From: Mojavia pulchra JT2-VF2 | Lineage (GTDB): Bacteria; Cyanobacteriota; Cyanobacteriia; Cyanobacteriales; Nostocaceae | Reading direction: 5' to 3' | DNA: 64,000 nt | Assembly (NCBI GenBank): GCA_019359325.1 | Contig: JAHHHN010000009.1 | Coordinates: forward strand, 1-64,000 | Shown: piece after piece, positions 30,120-38,950 of the stretch | How the letters are laid out: the number at the start of each line of letters is the position of its first letter | How positions within the stretch are numbered: position 1 is the first letter of the stretch | Notes under the pieces: model-generated | Told to the model about the DNA's origin: nothing | The model's input: the letters and a program-made list of their open reading frames with translations, nothing else | Databases searched by the model: none | Program-made: the position numbers and the translations under genes

Positions 30120-30665
30120 ATGTTGAGTAAAAAGGCAATTATCGGCAGTATAGCTAGCTTGGGATTTCTGTTTGGTGTAACCTCAAGTACAGCATTCGCA
30201 AACAGCAACCACGAAATGCCAGTTTCTGAGAACTTACAAACGACAGCTTTTAAACCCATTCAACAACCGCTATTAATTAAAGGTGCAGTCACAATTGGAG
30301 GCTTGGCGTTAATTGGATTAGAGTTATGGTGGTTTCTTCTGAGTAAACCCAAATCCCAAAAAGCCGAAGCCCATAACGGTATTCAAGAAGTAAACATTAC
30401 TGTAGATGGCGGGTACGAACCTAGCCGAGTTGTAGTCAATGCTGGTCAACCTGTTCGCCTTAACTTTCTGCGGCGCGATCCTAGTAGTTGTCTTGAAGAA
30501 ATACGGCTACCTGATTTCCGTATCGCCCAAGACTTACCGCTAAACAAAGTTACAGCCATTACTTTGACACCCGCTCAACCAGGTACTTATACTTTCACCT
30601 GTGGGATGAATATGTACCGTGGTGTTGTAGAAGTGAAACCTGTTATGCCATTAACTAGTAAATAG
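30120..30665 (+). CDS. Membrane-anchored cupredoxin-domain protein
   Basis: The product has 181 residues. An N-terminal signal-like helix (IGSIASLGFLFGVTSSTAFA) is followed by a second hydrophobic segment at about 57-77 (GAVTIGGLALIGLELWWFLL), then a cupredoxin fold at about 90-175. Possible metal ligands include the Cys of SSCLEEIRLP and the Cys and Met of FTCGMNMYRG. TAGGAG lies 6 bp before the ATG, and the gap to the ATPase stop is 14 bp, so it is co-transcribed. It is probably a periplasmic-side copper-binding partner of the ATPase. The third gene of the island, merR-like, has its own promoter. Confidence 0.85.
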   Translation: MLSKKAIIGSIASLGFLFGVTSSTAFANSNHEMPVSENLQTTAFKPIQQPLLIKGAVTIGGLALIGLELWWFLLSKPKSQKAEAHNGIQEVNITVDGGYEPSRVVVNAGQPVRLNFLRRDPSSCLEEIRLPDFRIAQDLPLNKVTAITLTPAQPGTYTFTCGMNMYRGVVEVKPVMPLTSK

Positions 30666-30688
30666 TTAGCCAGATGCTTTGTTTATTC

Positions 30689-30720
30689 TTGACTCTCCAG
30701 TGGGCTGGAGAGTTTAAAAT
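30689..30720 (+). promoter_or_regulatory. MerR-type promoter/operator before the merR-like gene
   Basis: A TTGACT -35 (30689-30694), 20-bp spacer and TAAAAT -10 (30715-30720). The dyad CTCTCCAG-TGGG-CTGGAGAG (30693-30712) sits in the spacer and shares CTCCAG/CTGGAG with the site before the ATPase. This suggests autoregulation of the regulator along with control of the operon. Confidence 0.85.
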
Positions 30721-30758
30721 TGAGTAGACATTGATATTTAGCAGAGGGGCAAGTAAGT

Positions 30759-31172
30759 ATGTTAACCCAAGAAGCTCCAAAACTCATTGGTTCAGTTGCC
30801 AAAGAAAGCGGTGTCCCAATTAAAACTATTCGCTACTATGAAGAGCTTGGTCTACTCAAAGCATCAGGTAGAACCGAAGGTGGATTTAGAATATTTCATG
30901 CTGATGTTTTCGCACGTCTAAACTTTATCAAACGCGCTCAAAGTTTAGGTTTGACATTATCAGAAATTAAAGAATTTTTGAATGTTCATGATGGCGGTGA
31001 ATTACCTTGTGACCATATCAAAATTAAGCTGCAAGATAAGCTAACAGCTATTGATGAACAGATTCAGCAATTACTGATGCTAAGACGAGATTTAGAAGAT
31101 TTGCTTGTTGATTGGGAAACAACTCCTGAAAATGTTGAACAAGCAATTTGTCCGATTATTGAAAAATTTTAA
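30759..31172 (+). CDS. MerR family metal-responsive regulator (CueR-like)
   Basis: The product has 137 residues. The N-terminal winged helix has IGSVAKESGVPIKTIRYYEE and the LGLL turn, followed by GGFRIFHADVFARLNFIKRA. A long dimerisation helix runs from about 85 to 115. Effector cysteines are at LPCDHIK (about 87) and QAICPIIE near the C-terminus, a pair placed as in Cu/Zn/Hg sensors. Its genomic partner is a CPC-type ATPase, so copper or silver sensing is the likely role. The two operator-like dyads at 27672 and 30693 are its expected targets. Confidence 0.9.
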   Translation: MLTQEAPKLIGSVAKESGVPIKTIRYYEELGLLKASGRTEGGFRIFHADVFARLNFIKRAQSLGLTLSEIKEFLNVHDGGELPCDHIKIKLQDKLTAIDEQIQQLLMLRRDLEDLLVDWETTPENVEQAICPIIEKF

Positions 31173-31494
31173 AAATTTGAGAAATTCTCGCTTTATTACT
31201 GTTATGTTATGGCGCAAGGTGATAAATATAGTCCCAACAAATATTTTTGCCGTAATGCACTTTAGATGAATAATGCGTTGCGCTGTGCTTTAACGCACCT
31301 GACAACCGGAACGGCCACATTACGCAGTTTTCAGTTATTTCGACCACACTCTTGCGTTCTTCTGTGCGACTCTGTGACTTTGCGCCTCTGCGTGATCCCA
31401 AAAAGAGGAATAGAAATGATGAGTTTGATGAAAAAAAATGAAGCTAAGTTGAGATAAACGGTACACTGGAAAAAATTTCTTTGAGGAAGGGTTA
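31173..31494. other. Intergenic, contains dispersed repeats
   Basis: About 320 bp. It includes a small GCGTTGCGCTGTGCTTTAACGC palindrome-like block near 31271-31292 and the CACACTCTTGCG...CTCTGCGTGAT repeat at 31341-31397. No gene was seen. Confidence 0.45.
31341..31397 (-). repeat. CACGCAGAG-type dispersed repeat, inverted copy
   Basis: Read on the minus strand it starts ATCACGCAGAGGCGCAAAG and ends CAAGAGTGTGGTC, matching both ends of 7113-7152 but with a longer middle. Confidence 0.6.
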
Positions 31495-31872
31495 ATGGCA
31501 CGGTCAAACGGAGCTAAAAGTGAAACATCGGCACAGGAATCACCTGTGGTTTCAGATACTGAAGATACGGTAACAATTCAAGATTCACCTGAATCAGTAG
31601 AAGATACCCAAGATATTGACGACATCTTGAACTCTCTAAAAAGTTTACTTAGTAGCGTGGAGAAGCTCCAAAAAGTTCGCCAGGAAGTGGGCGACATCAA
31701 ACCTTTAATCGGACGGATGCTTGATGGAGAATTAGTTGCTGGTGAAGAGCTTGAACAACTCAAGTCAGGTGTAAGCGGTCTTTTGCGCTTGGTTCGTGCT
31801 TACAATGACCACCAAGCAGCACTGGCTAAAGCACAACCTGCAAGAAACTTGCTAGACGAAATACTGAAATAG
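31495..31872 (+). CDS. Hypothetical acidic helical protein
   Basis: The product has 125 residues. An acidic, Ser/Thr/Asp-rich and probably disordered first 45 residues is followed by helices (DILNSLKSLLSSVEKLQKVR, then LLRLVRAYNDHQAALAKAQ). AGGAAGG about 7 bp upstream is a good ribosome binding site. It has no membrane segment or enzyme motif. A 58-codon gene follows 36 bp later on the same strand. Confidence 0.65.
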   Translation: MARSNGAKSETSAQESPVVSDTEDTVTIQDSPESVEDTQDIDDILNSLKSLLSSVEKLQKVRQEVGDIKPLIGRMLDGELVAGEELEQLKSGVSGLLRLVRAYNDHQAALAKAQPARNLLDEILK

Positions 31873-31908
31873 CGTCAAGCTCGCTGAAACTTCCTTCCCT
31901 CTTGAAAC

Positions 31909-32085
31909 ATGACTAGTAAACCTGACAAGTCTCGTCTACAAAACGCAATGAGCGCAGCTTGTAAGGTAGCCAAGCAGCAAGGTCTAAAATTTGATGAGGC
32001 GATCGCTCTACAAGACAAAAGCAATTTAGTCATTAAAGCAAAAAAGAAGTATGTAGCGATCGCTGTTTATCCTATTGCACTGTGA
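31909..32085 (+). CDS. Small basic hypothetical protein, 58 residues
   Basis: It starts MTSKPDKSRLQNAMSAACKV and ends with a beta-like strand (KYVAIAVYPIAL). The composition is protein-like (lysine-rich, alternating polar and hydrophobic residues, two HIP1 sites read in frame). It follows the 125-residue gene closely, so co-transcription is likely. No Shine-Dalgarno sequence is obvious and no family was recognised. Confidence 0.5.
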   Translation: MTSKPDKSRLQNAMSAACKVAKQQGLKFDEAIALQDKSNLVIKAKKKYVAIAVYPIAL

Positions 32086-32473
32086 GGCGATAAAATAAAT
32101 TTTCTTAATCTTTACTTAAGAATATAGAGTTATTCTATCTAAAGCTATTTTGTAATTAATAACTTGGTAAATATATTAAGTTTCTTACAGTTTGTGTCAT
32201 CTAATTGAAAAATCATCATTTAACCAAAACCTTTGAAAAGCTTACTGTGTCATAAACTTTTAGAATATAAGACCATAGATAGATTGCAATTTTTTTTAGG
32301 GGATGTATCACGCTTCATTCACGAAAAGAATCATTAAAGAAAGCGTAGATAAATCGAATGAGGATACATTTTTCTGCAAAATTCTTTCTTAGATAAGGAT
32401 TAAAACCATGTTTGAAAGATTTATGCCCTGATATTTTCAGAAGGTCGCATTTGACAATTTAAAGGTACAAATC
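32086..32473. other. Intergenic upstream of the molybdenum hydroxylase operon
   Basis: About 390 bp, AT-rich. It should carry the operon promoter, but no activator or repressor site could be identified. Confidence 0.4.
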
Positions 32474-33187
32474 ATGCAAAATAAAAAGAAGGCGGGGAAA
32501 ACGTCCCGGCGCAGTTTTTTGGGACAAGCACTGACTGTAGCTGGAACCGCTATAGCTGCTCCTTCATTAGTTAATCAAGCAACCGCAGCAAAAGATACTG
32601 TTCAAGGTTCGGAAGGGGAAATGAACGTAACACTTAAGATTAATGGTGAGCAGAAAACCTTAAACATTGAGCCGCGCGTGACACTTCTGGATACTCTGCG
32701 CGATCGCCTGGGATTGGAAGGCAGCAAAAAAGGGTGCGATCATGGTCAATGTGGAGCTTGTACTGTTCTAATCGATGGACAGCGAGTTTATTCTTGCCTG
32801 ACTTTGGCAGTAATGCAAGAAGGTAGAGAAATTGTCACCATTGAAGGGCTGGCAAAGGGCGATACTCTCCATCCAGTGCAAGCGGCGTTTATCGACAACG
32901 ATGGCTTTCAGTGCGGCTATTGCACACCAGGGCAGATTTGCGCCTCTGTTGCTCTACTTGATGAAGTTAAAAGAGGTTGCGCCAGTTCTATTACACCAGA
33001 TTTAACAACTCCTCCCCAACTAGCTGACCTTTCTGAAGCTGAAATTAAGGAGCGTTTGAGTGGTAACCTCTGCCGATGTAGTGCTTATAACGGCATTGTG
33101 GCAGCAGTACAGCAAGCAGCAGGACAAAAACCGCCCTCTCCGGCGGCAAATGTGATGGTCAGTGAACCTAAGGAGACACCTGTATGA
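32474..33187 (+). CDS. paoA: Molybdenum hydroxylase [2Fe-2S] subunit, Tat-exported (PaoA-like)
   Basis: The product has 237 residues. The twin-arginine signal SRRSFLGQALTVAGTAIAA indicates export of the assembled complex. The plant-type ferredoxin domain has CDHGQCGACTV (about 88-96) with a fourth Cys near 108. The second cluster domain has CGYCTPGQICAS (about 147) and NLCRCSAYNGI near the end. These two [2Fe-2S] clusters move electrons from the molybdenum centre to FAD. It overlaps the next gene by 4 bp (ATGA). The symbol is by analogy with the E. coli periplasmic aldehyde oxidoreductase; the substrate here is not proven. Confidence 0.88.
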   Translation: MQNKKKAGKTSRRSFLGQALTVAGTAIAAPSLVNQATAAKDTVQGSEGEMNVTLKINGEQKTLNIEPRVTLLDTLRDRLGLEGSKKGCDHGQCGACTVLIDGQRVYSCLTLAVMQEGREIVTIEGLAKGDTLHPVQAAFIDNDGFQCGYCTPGQICASVALLDEVKRGCASSITPDLTTPPQLADLSEAEIKERLSGNLCRCSAYNGIVAAVQQAAGQKPPSPAANVMVSEPKETPV

Positions 33188-34179
33188 ACAACTTCACCTA
33201 CATTCGCGCTACTTCGGTGAACGATGCGACTAAACGGGCAACTACCGACCAAAAGGCCATGTTCATTGCAGGTGGTACAAACTTGGTTGACCGTCTCAAA
33301 GTCTTCCTGGATGAGCCATCGCAACTGATTGACATCTCCAGGTTGCAAATGCAGCGCATTGAGAAAATCAATGGCGGCGGTTTGCGGATTGGCGCGCTGG
33401 TATCAAATACGGCAATGGCAGACCATCCCGATGTCCGCCGCGACTATCCCATGCTAGCCCGTGCGATTCTCTCTGGTGCGTCTCAGCAAATTCGCAACAT
33501 GGCGACTGTCGGCGGTAACTTACTGCAACGTACCCGTTGCCCCTACTACTACGATACAGCCTTCCCCTGCAATAAACGGCAGCCTGGAACTGGTTGCCCA
33601 GCAGCAACGGGCATCAACCGTATACACGCCATCCTGGGTGCTAGCGACCAGTGTATCGCAGTTCACCCATCGGATATGTGCGTACCTCTGGCGGCGTTAG
33701 ATGCTGTGGTTGAGGTAGAAAGTCCTAAAGGCAAGCGGCAGATACCTTTTATAGATTTTCATCGCTTACCAGGAAATACACCCCAACGAGACACGAATTT
33801 AGAGCCGGGTGAATTGATTACCGCTATTATCTTGCCACCAGTATCGTTTGCTAAGTCAGGAGTTTACTTGAAATTACGCGATCGCGCTTCTTATGCTTTT
33901 GCTTTAATTTCGATAGCGGCGGCGGTTGATTTGACAGGCGACAGCATCAAAGATGTACGTTTAGCAATGGGCGGTGTAGCTCATAAACCTTGGCGACCAA
34001 AGGAAGCTGAGAAGTTTTTGATTGGCAAGCCTGCCAACGCGCAAACATTTCAACAAGCGGCAGAAATTGCACTTCAGGGAGCCAAACCCTTAACTCAAAA
34101 CGGTTACAAAGTTGACTTGGCAAAGCGGGCAATTCGTCGTGCGCTTACGGTTTCAGCTAAAGGAGGAGGCGTAGCATGA
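33184..34179 (+). CDS. paoB: Molybdenum hydroxylase FAD subunit (PaoB-like)
   Basis: The product has 331 residues. The FAD-binding region includes AMFIAGGTNLVDRLK near residue 30 and IRNMATVGGNLLQRTRCPYY. The insert with four cysteines (RCPYYY, FPCNKRQPGTGCPA) matches the extra [4Fe-4S] loop described for PaoB-type subunits. The C-terminal CO-dehydrogenase flavoprotein domain spans about 220-325. It overlaps both neighbours by 4 bp, so translation is coupled. It carries electrons from the [2Fe-2S] subunit to FAD and then to the acceptor. Confidence 0.9.
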   Translation: MNNFTYIRATSVNDATKRATTDQKAMFIAGGTNLVDRLKVFLDEPSQLIDISRLQMQRIEKINGGGLRIGALVSNTAMADHPDVRRDYPMLARAILSGASQQIRNMATVGGNLLQRTRCPYYYDTAFPCNKRQPGTGCPAATGINRIHAILGASDQCIAVHPSDMCVPLAALDAVVEVESPKGKRQIPFIDFHRLPGNTPQRDTNLEPGELITAIILPPVSFAKSGVYLKLRDRASYAFALISIAAAVDLTGDSIKDVRLAMGGVAHKPWRPKEAEKFLIGKPANAQTFQQAAEIALQGAKPLTQNGYKVDLAKRAIRRALTVSAKGGGVA

Positions 34180-36287
34180 ACAAAATAATTGGAACTGACG
34201 TCAGCCGTAAGGATGGACGAGCAAAGGTCACGGGTACAGCAACCTATGCAGCCGAACATCAAATTCCAAATTTAATTCATGGTTATCTCGTCACCGCCAG
34301 CATTGCCAATGGGCAAATCAAAAGCATTGACACCGGCGCAGCAGAAAAGGCAGTAGGCGTAGTTGCGGTTTTTACGCATAAAAACGCGCCCAAGGTGTTT
34401 ATGCCAACCAACAACTTTATGACCTCGAAAATCTACGAGTCTCGTTTGCCGTTGTCGGATGACAAAATTTACTACGCCGGGCAAATTATCGGCTTAGTAG
34501 TAGCAGACACCTTCGAGCGGGCACGTGATGCGGCGCATTTGGTAAAGGTCGAATACGCTAGCCAACAGCCAGTTGTAGACGCCAAAAAAGCCAACTTCAA
34601 GGAAGCTCCTCCTTTATTTGGAGAAGAACTGAAGTTCGAGAAGGGGAATGTGACGGCTGCTAACTCCGCCATAGCAAAGATTGAAGCCACCTATAAGACT
34701 GCCACCGAACTACACGCACCGATGGAACCCCACGCCATCATTGCCCACTGGCAAGGGCCAGACTCGCTCACTGTCTACGAGCCATCTCAGTGGATATTGG
34801 CAACTCAGCGCACTTATGCAGAACTCTTTGGATTGCCAACTGAGCGAGTTCGTATTGTTACACCCTTTCTTGGCGGAGCTTTCGGTTCCAAAGCCTTCCC
34901 CTGGCCCCACGGTGTTCTTTGTGCGGCGGCGGCGCGGAAACTCCAGCGTCCTCTGAGAGTTGTTCTCAGTCGGCGGCAAATGACGATGAATGCCGGACAC
35001 CGTTCCGAAACTGAGCAGACGATTCGTTTGGGAGCAAATGCTGATGGCGGTCTGATTATGATTGACCACGAGGCGAAATCCTGTACCTCGCCTGTAGAAG
35101 TTTTTCCAGAACCTTGTACAGGTATCACACCAGTTATGTACAGCGCGCCGAATATACGGCTAAAGCAGGAATTGGCAGTGATGAACGTCGGCACACCAAC
35201 ATTCATGCGCGCACCAGGAGAGAATCCGGGTATGTGGGCAATGGAGTCGGCGATGGACGAACTCGCTTGGGCGCTCAAGATTGATCCAGTAGCACTGCGC
35301 TTAAAAAACGAAACCAAAGAGCATCAACGCAAAGGTCAGCCATTCTCAGCCAAGCATTTTGCTGATTGTTTGCAAGTTGGTGCAGAGCAATTTGGTTGGA
35401 AAGATAGACCAAAACAACCGCGATCGCTCACCCGTGACGGTAAACTGATCGGTTGGGGAATGGCAGCAGCAACTTTCCCTGGTATGAGGAGTTCAGCATC
35501 AGCCAAGGTGCGGCTTTTACCAGACGGTAGTGCCCATGTCCTCACAGCTGCCAATGATATGGGTACTGGCTCATATACAGTTGTTGCGGCCACAGCAGCA
35601 GAGATATTAGGACTACCTGTAGAGCAAGTACGGGTGGAAATAGGCGACTCTTTGCTACCGGATGGCGGCTTGGCGGGTGGTTCTCAAATGACAGCAAGCC
35701 TTGTACCTGCGGTGATGTCAGCTTGTAAAGAAGTCCTCAAAACTGCTAACGCTAAGACTGCACAGGAAGCTTTTGCAAGTTTGCGTCAATCCAAAAGAGC
35801 AGCTTTTGAGGCTACAGCATCCTCCGCTCCCGGTGCTGAGGCGAAGAAATGGGCATTCCAATCTTGGGGCGCACATTTTTGCGAAGTCAGCATTGATGAA
35901 GAAATCGGACGCTTGCGAGTGACGCGCTGGGTATCGGTAATGGATATCGGACGAGTCATCAATTCTAAAACAGCAGCTAGCCAAGTACGTGGCGGTGTGA
36001 TCATGGGTATTGGGCAAGCTCTCATGGAAGAGTGCCACCTTGATCCAAATATTGGCTATCCCGTAGTTTATGACCTTGCTACCTATCACTTCCCAGCCCA
36101 CGCAGACATTCCTCGCATTCAGGTAGCTTTCGTTGGCGAACCTGATCTGAACTTTAACCCAGCAGGTGCAAGGGGTGTAGGTGAGATTGGCATCACAGGT
36201 GTTTCAGCTGCGATCGCCAACGCAGTTTACCATGCCACAGGTAAGCGCATCCGTGATTTACCGATTACACCCGAAAAGTTGTTGTAA
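34176..36287 (+). CDS. paoC: Molybdenum hydroxylase catalytic subunit (PaoC-like)
   Basis: The product has 703 residues. It starts with the aldehyde oxidase/xanthine dehydrogenase a/b hammerhead (VTGTATYAAEHQIPNLIHGY) and continues with the molybdopterin-binding domain: GGAFGSKAFPWPHG, MRAPGENPGMWAMESAMDEL, and the catalytic Glu in GARGVGEIGITGVSA near 670. The XdhC/PaoD-like and MocA-like genes needed for cytosine-dinucleotide molybdenum cofactor insertion occur at 40887 and 44707. Likely substrates are aromatic aldehydes or N-heterocycles. A clear hairpin follows 10 bp after the stop. Confidence 0.92.
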   Translation: MNKIIGTDVSRKDGRAKVTGTATYAAEHQIPNLIHGYLVTASIANGQIKSIDTGAAEKAVGVVAVFTHKNAPKVFMPTNNFMTSKIYESRLPLSDDKIYYAGQIIGLVVADTFERARDAAHLVKVEYASQQPVVDAKKANFKEAPPLFGEELKFEKGNVTAANSAIAKIEATYKTATELHAPMEPHAIIAHWQGPDSLTVYEPSQWILATQRTYAELFGLPTERVRIVTPFLGGAFGSKAFPWPHGVLCAAAARKLQRPLRVVLSRRQMTMNAGHRSETEQTIRLGANADGGLIMIDHEAKSCTSPVEVFPEPCTGITPVMYSAPNIRLKQELAVMNVGTPTFMRAPGENPGMWAMESAMDELAWALKIDPVALRLKNETKEHQRKGQPFSAKHFADCLQVGAEQFGWKDRPKQPRSLTRDGKLIGWGMAAATFPGMRSSASAKVRLLPDGSAHVLTAANDMGTGSYTVVAATAAEILGLPVEQVRVEIGDSLLPDGGLAGGSQMTASLVPAVMSACKEVLKTANAKTAQEAFASLRQSKRAAFEATASSAPGAEAKKWAFQSWGAHFCEVSIDEEIGRLRVTRWVSVMDIGRVINSKTAASQVRGGVIMGIGQALMEECHLDPNIGYPVVYDLATYHFPAHADIPRIQVAFVGEPDLNFNPAGARGVGEIGITGVSAAIANAVYHATGKRIRDLPITPEKLL

Positions 36288-36297
36288 TAATGCTTCG

Positions 36298-36324
36298 TTC
36301 CCTGCTTTCAGAGAAAGCAGGGAA
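36298..36324 (+). terminator. Hairpin terminator after the molybdenum hydroxylase operon
   Basis: Perfect 12-nt arms TTCCCTGCTTTC (36298-36309) and GAAAGCAGGGAA (36313-36324) with a 3-nt loop, directly 3' of the operon's last stop. Confidence 0.7.
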
Positions 36325-36381
36325 GGTGGCTGGCGCTTTCAAAGAAAACTACCCCAGAAGCGAGCCTAAAAACCCAAAAAT

Positions 36382-37434
36382 TTATTTCGGCTTTTGGCCA
36401 GTAACAATACTCCAATAACCAAAAGTTGATTTAACTTCAATATCAACAAAACCAACCTCTGCCAGCATAGTAGACAGTTCTAACCCAGAATATTGCTGTC
36501 CTCCAGCACACCAAAGGAGCATGATTAGGTTATATGCTGCTGTTGAAAGCGGTTCGGTTCGCTCGTCATTAAACAGCCATTCATGAATAATCAAGCGTCC
36601 ACCAGGCTCTAAACTGTCAAAGCTTTTTTTTGTCAGTAAGAAGCATTGCTCTGGTGTCCAATCATGGTAAATCAGGGAATAAAAATGTAAATCAGCTGAA
36701 GGAAAATTGTCTTGCCACATATTGCCAACATGGGTGCTGATGCGATTTTGTAACCCATGTTGATGAATAAACTCTTGTGCTACTTCGCATACAGGTGCTA
36801 AGTCAAAAATGGTAGCTTGTAAACTCGGGCACTTTAAGGTTGCACCAATGCAATGAGCGCCAGAACCACCAGCAACATCTAGCATTTGTTTATAGCTAGA
36901 AAGGTTAATTGTTTCTGGCCACGCTAGAGCAGCAGAAATGCTAGCAGAGTGCATTGCTCGTGTAAATTTCCGTGCCATTTCATCTTTTTGTTCGTGAACT
37001 TCAAAGACATCCTCGCCATTGTAAATCTGCGTTGCATCGGTCAAAACCGCTTTTTTAATTGCTTCATAAGAGTAGGAAGCAGAATTGGCAATCATTAAAT
37101 CGAAATAACCACAAAAAGAAGTTGGGCTAGTTTCCAGCAAGTACTCACGAGCTACAGTGGTGAGGGTATAATAGTTATCTTTAAATTCAACCAAGCCTAA
37201 AGAAGTGCATATAGAAACAACCGCGCTAGCCGAACGGTTTGCAAGGTTAAGGCTTTGACAAATATCCTGAAGAGTACGGGGGGCTTCAGCTAACAGCGGA
37301 AACAATTTTAGTTCATGAGCTACTAGAAGGGTTGGATAAGCGTGTAAACCTATGATGACATCCCAAACTTGCCTACCGTTTGTTTGTGGATTGTCAATAG
37401 TACTAAAGATAGGTTTATCAATTTGTTGAACCAT
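36382..37434 (-). CDS. SAM-dependent O-methyltransferase (class II, dimerising)
   Basis: The product has 350 residues. The N-terminal dimerisation winged helix (about 20-100) is followed by the SAM site MLDVAGGSGAHCIGATL and the catalytic-His region YSLIYHDWTPEQC (His at about 253), then GGRLIIHEWLF. This is the plant/bacterial natural-product O-methyltransferase fold (PF00891 type). A paralogue lies 244 bp upstream on the same strand, and a nucleotide-sugar epimerase beyond that, suggesting a small secondary-metabolism or glycan-modification cassette. Acceptor unknown. Confidence 0.88.
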   Translation of the reverse strand: MVQQIDKPIFSTIDNPQTNGRQVWDVIIGLHAYPTLLVAHELKLFPLLAEAPRTLQDICQSLNLANRSASAVVSICTSLGLVEFKDNYYTLTTVAREYLLETSPTSFCGYFDLMIANSASYSYEAIKKAVLTDATQIYNGEDVFEVHEQKDEMARKFTRAMHSASISAALAWPETINLSSYKQMLDVAGGSGAHCIGATLKCPSLQATIFDLAPVCEVAQEFIHQHGLQNRISTHVGNMWQDNFPSADLHFYSLIYHDWTPEQCFLLTKKSFDSLEPGGRLIIHEWLFNDERTEPLSTAAYNLIMLLWCAGGQQYSGLELSTMLAEVGFVDIEVKSTFGYWSIVTGQKPK

Positions 37435-37582
37435 TTTATTTCTCTCACTTTTGTAAGCTTAAGGAGCGATACAGTTCTAAATAGAAGTCGTTATTTGAGG
37501 TGATCGCTTGATTATAAGATGCCCGAACAATTAAGCTTTTTAACAGACCAAGCAAGCTGTCTAAATTCTTTAACTGATATCC

Positions 37583-37607
37583 GTAGGGTGGGCACTGCCC
37601 ACCCTAC
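37583..37607. repeat. GTAGGGTGGGC-family perfect palindrome
   Basis: Arms GTAGGGTGGGC (37583-37593) and GCCCACCCTAC (37597-37607), loop of 3. The following sequence (AAAAATAGCAATAGAGCAAC, then TCGTGCAAGATGT) is also shared with the copy at 63909-63970, so the repeat is longer than the hairpin. It lies between the two O-methyltransferase genes. Confidence 0.8.
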
Positions 37608-37678
37608 AAAAATAGCAATAGAGCAACTCGTGCAAGATGTGAATTAGATAAATTCAACAGTTTGTTGCTGTTAAATAA

Positions 37679-38713
37679 TCATGGCTTTGTACCACTAATT
37701 AGAGAATAATAACCGTAGGTTGGAGTTATTAATATATCTGCAAATCCGCATTCTGTAAGAAGCTGATGAAGTTCGCCTGCTGTAAATTGCTTACCTTCAG
37801 TAACCCAAACCATGCACATTGAAAATGAAGTTGCCACCAAAGGATTATCTTTGGTATCAGATAGTAAGATTTCGTGAAGATAAATACGACCTCCTTTTGG
37901 CAAAGCTTCAAAGCTACGACGCGCTAAAAGAAGACATTTTTCTCTTCCCCAATCATGAAAGATATTACCGAAGACAATTGCATCGTAACCTTCAGGAAAA
38001 GGATCTTTAAAGAAATCTGCTGCTTTGGTATCTATTTGTTCTTGCAGTCCAGCAGAAGCAATATATTCTTCTGCTATCTTACACACCACTGGCAGTTCTA
38101 AAATTGTGCAACAAATTTCAGGATAGCGTCGAGCTAATGCAAAAGAAAAAGCACCAGAACCACCACCCACATCAAGAAGACGTTTGACATCTGTAAAGTC
38201 ACCCCTAATTGCAGCACCTGCGGCAGGAGAGACAGTTTGACTGTGCATATGCCGAGTAAAGGCTTTGGCTTGTTCCGGTTCTAGCTCATGAGTTTCCCAA
38301 ATATCTTGGTCATCATAGATAGTAGACTTATCTGTTTGCAATGCCTCTAGTAGTGATGAGTGGGATAGTGGAGTACTTCGCATTAAATGCAATATTCCGC
38401 CCCAGTAGTAAGGACTGTTAGGAAGGAGAAAATTTCGAGACACCTCGGTGATATGAAACTTCCCACTTTGCTGAACTAGATAACCGAGTGATGTCATTAC
38501 TCCCAATAGCGCTTCAGTAGAACGGTGGCTTAAAGAAAGGCTTTGGGCTACTTCAGCAGCCGTCGCTGGAAATTTATCTAAAAGAGGAAACAGCCCTACC
38601 TCATCTGCAACAGTTAGCGTAGGAAAATGGAACATGGACATCCATGTATCCCAAAGCAATCGATCATCACAAGTCGGTAGAGACACATTTGTTTGTTGAT
38701 TGTTTAGTAACAT
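37679..38713 (-). CDS. SAM-dependent O-methyltransferase, paralogue of the neighbour
   Basis: The product has 344 residues. It has the same architecture as the gene at 36382: an N-terminal dimerisation domain (LTVADEVGLFPLLDKFPATA), the SAM motif LLDVGGGSGAFSFALAR, the catalytic His in IFHDWGREKCLLL, and GGRIYLHEILL. The two proteins align over their whole length by eye, consistent with tandem duplication and divergence. The region between them contains only a palindromic repeat and AT-rich sequence. Acceptor unknown. Confidence 0.88.
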   Translation of the reverse strand: MLLNNQQTNVSLPTCDDRLLWDTWMSMFHFPTLTVADEVGLFPLLDKFPATAAEVAQSLSLSHRSTEALLGVMTSLGYLVQQSGKFHITEVSRNFLLPNSPYYWGGILHLMRSTPLSHSSLLEALQTDKSTIYDDQDIWETHELEPEQAKAFTRHMHSQTVSPAAGAAIRGDFTDVKRLLDVGGGSGAFSFALARRYPEICCTILELPVVCKIAEEYIASAGLQEQIDTKAADFFKDPFPEGYDAIVFGNIFHDWGREKCLLLARRSFEALPKGGRIYLHEILLSDTKDNPLVATSFSMCMVWVTEGKQFTAGELHQLLTECGFADILITPTYGYYSLISGTKP

Positions 38714-38950
38714 AAGTTACAAACCTTAGAGTTAGTATTTGATGTAGATAGCAATTCTCATCAATCCAAGCTTGATTGAAATCTTAAGTTATCCCTGTAA
38801 TCTGGAGAAATCGCCGAATTTTTACCAGTTATTGATTTTGTAGATGTCTGCATTCCGCTAATGAAATTTGCGATTAAATCATGGTTGAGGCATTTCAGCA
38901 TGAAATTTCAAAAGACTTGAGCCAAGTAGGACTAGCAGATAGCCAAGAAA

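Noticed and set aside
34710-35317. 119- and 167-codon minus-strand frames inside the molybdenum subunit gene
   Set aside because: They are shadows of a clear coding gene and have no motifs.
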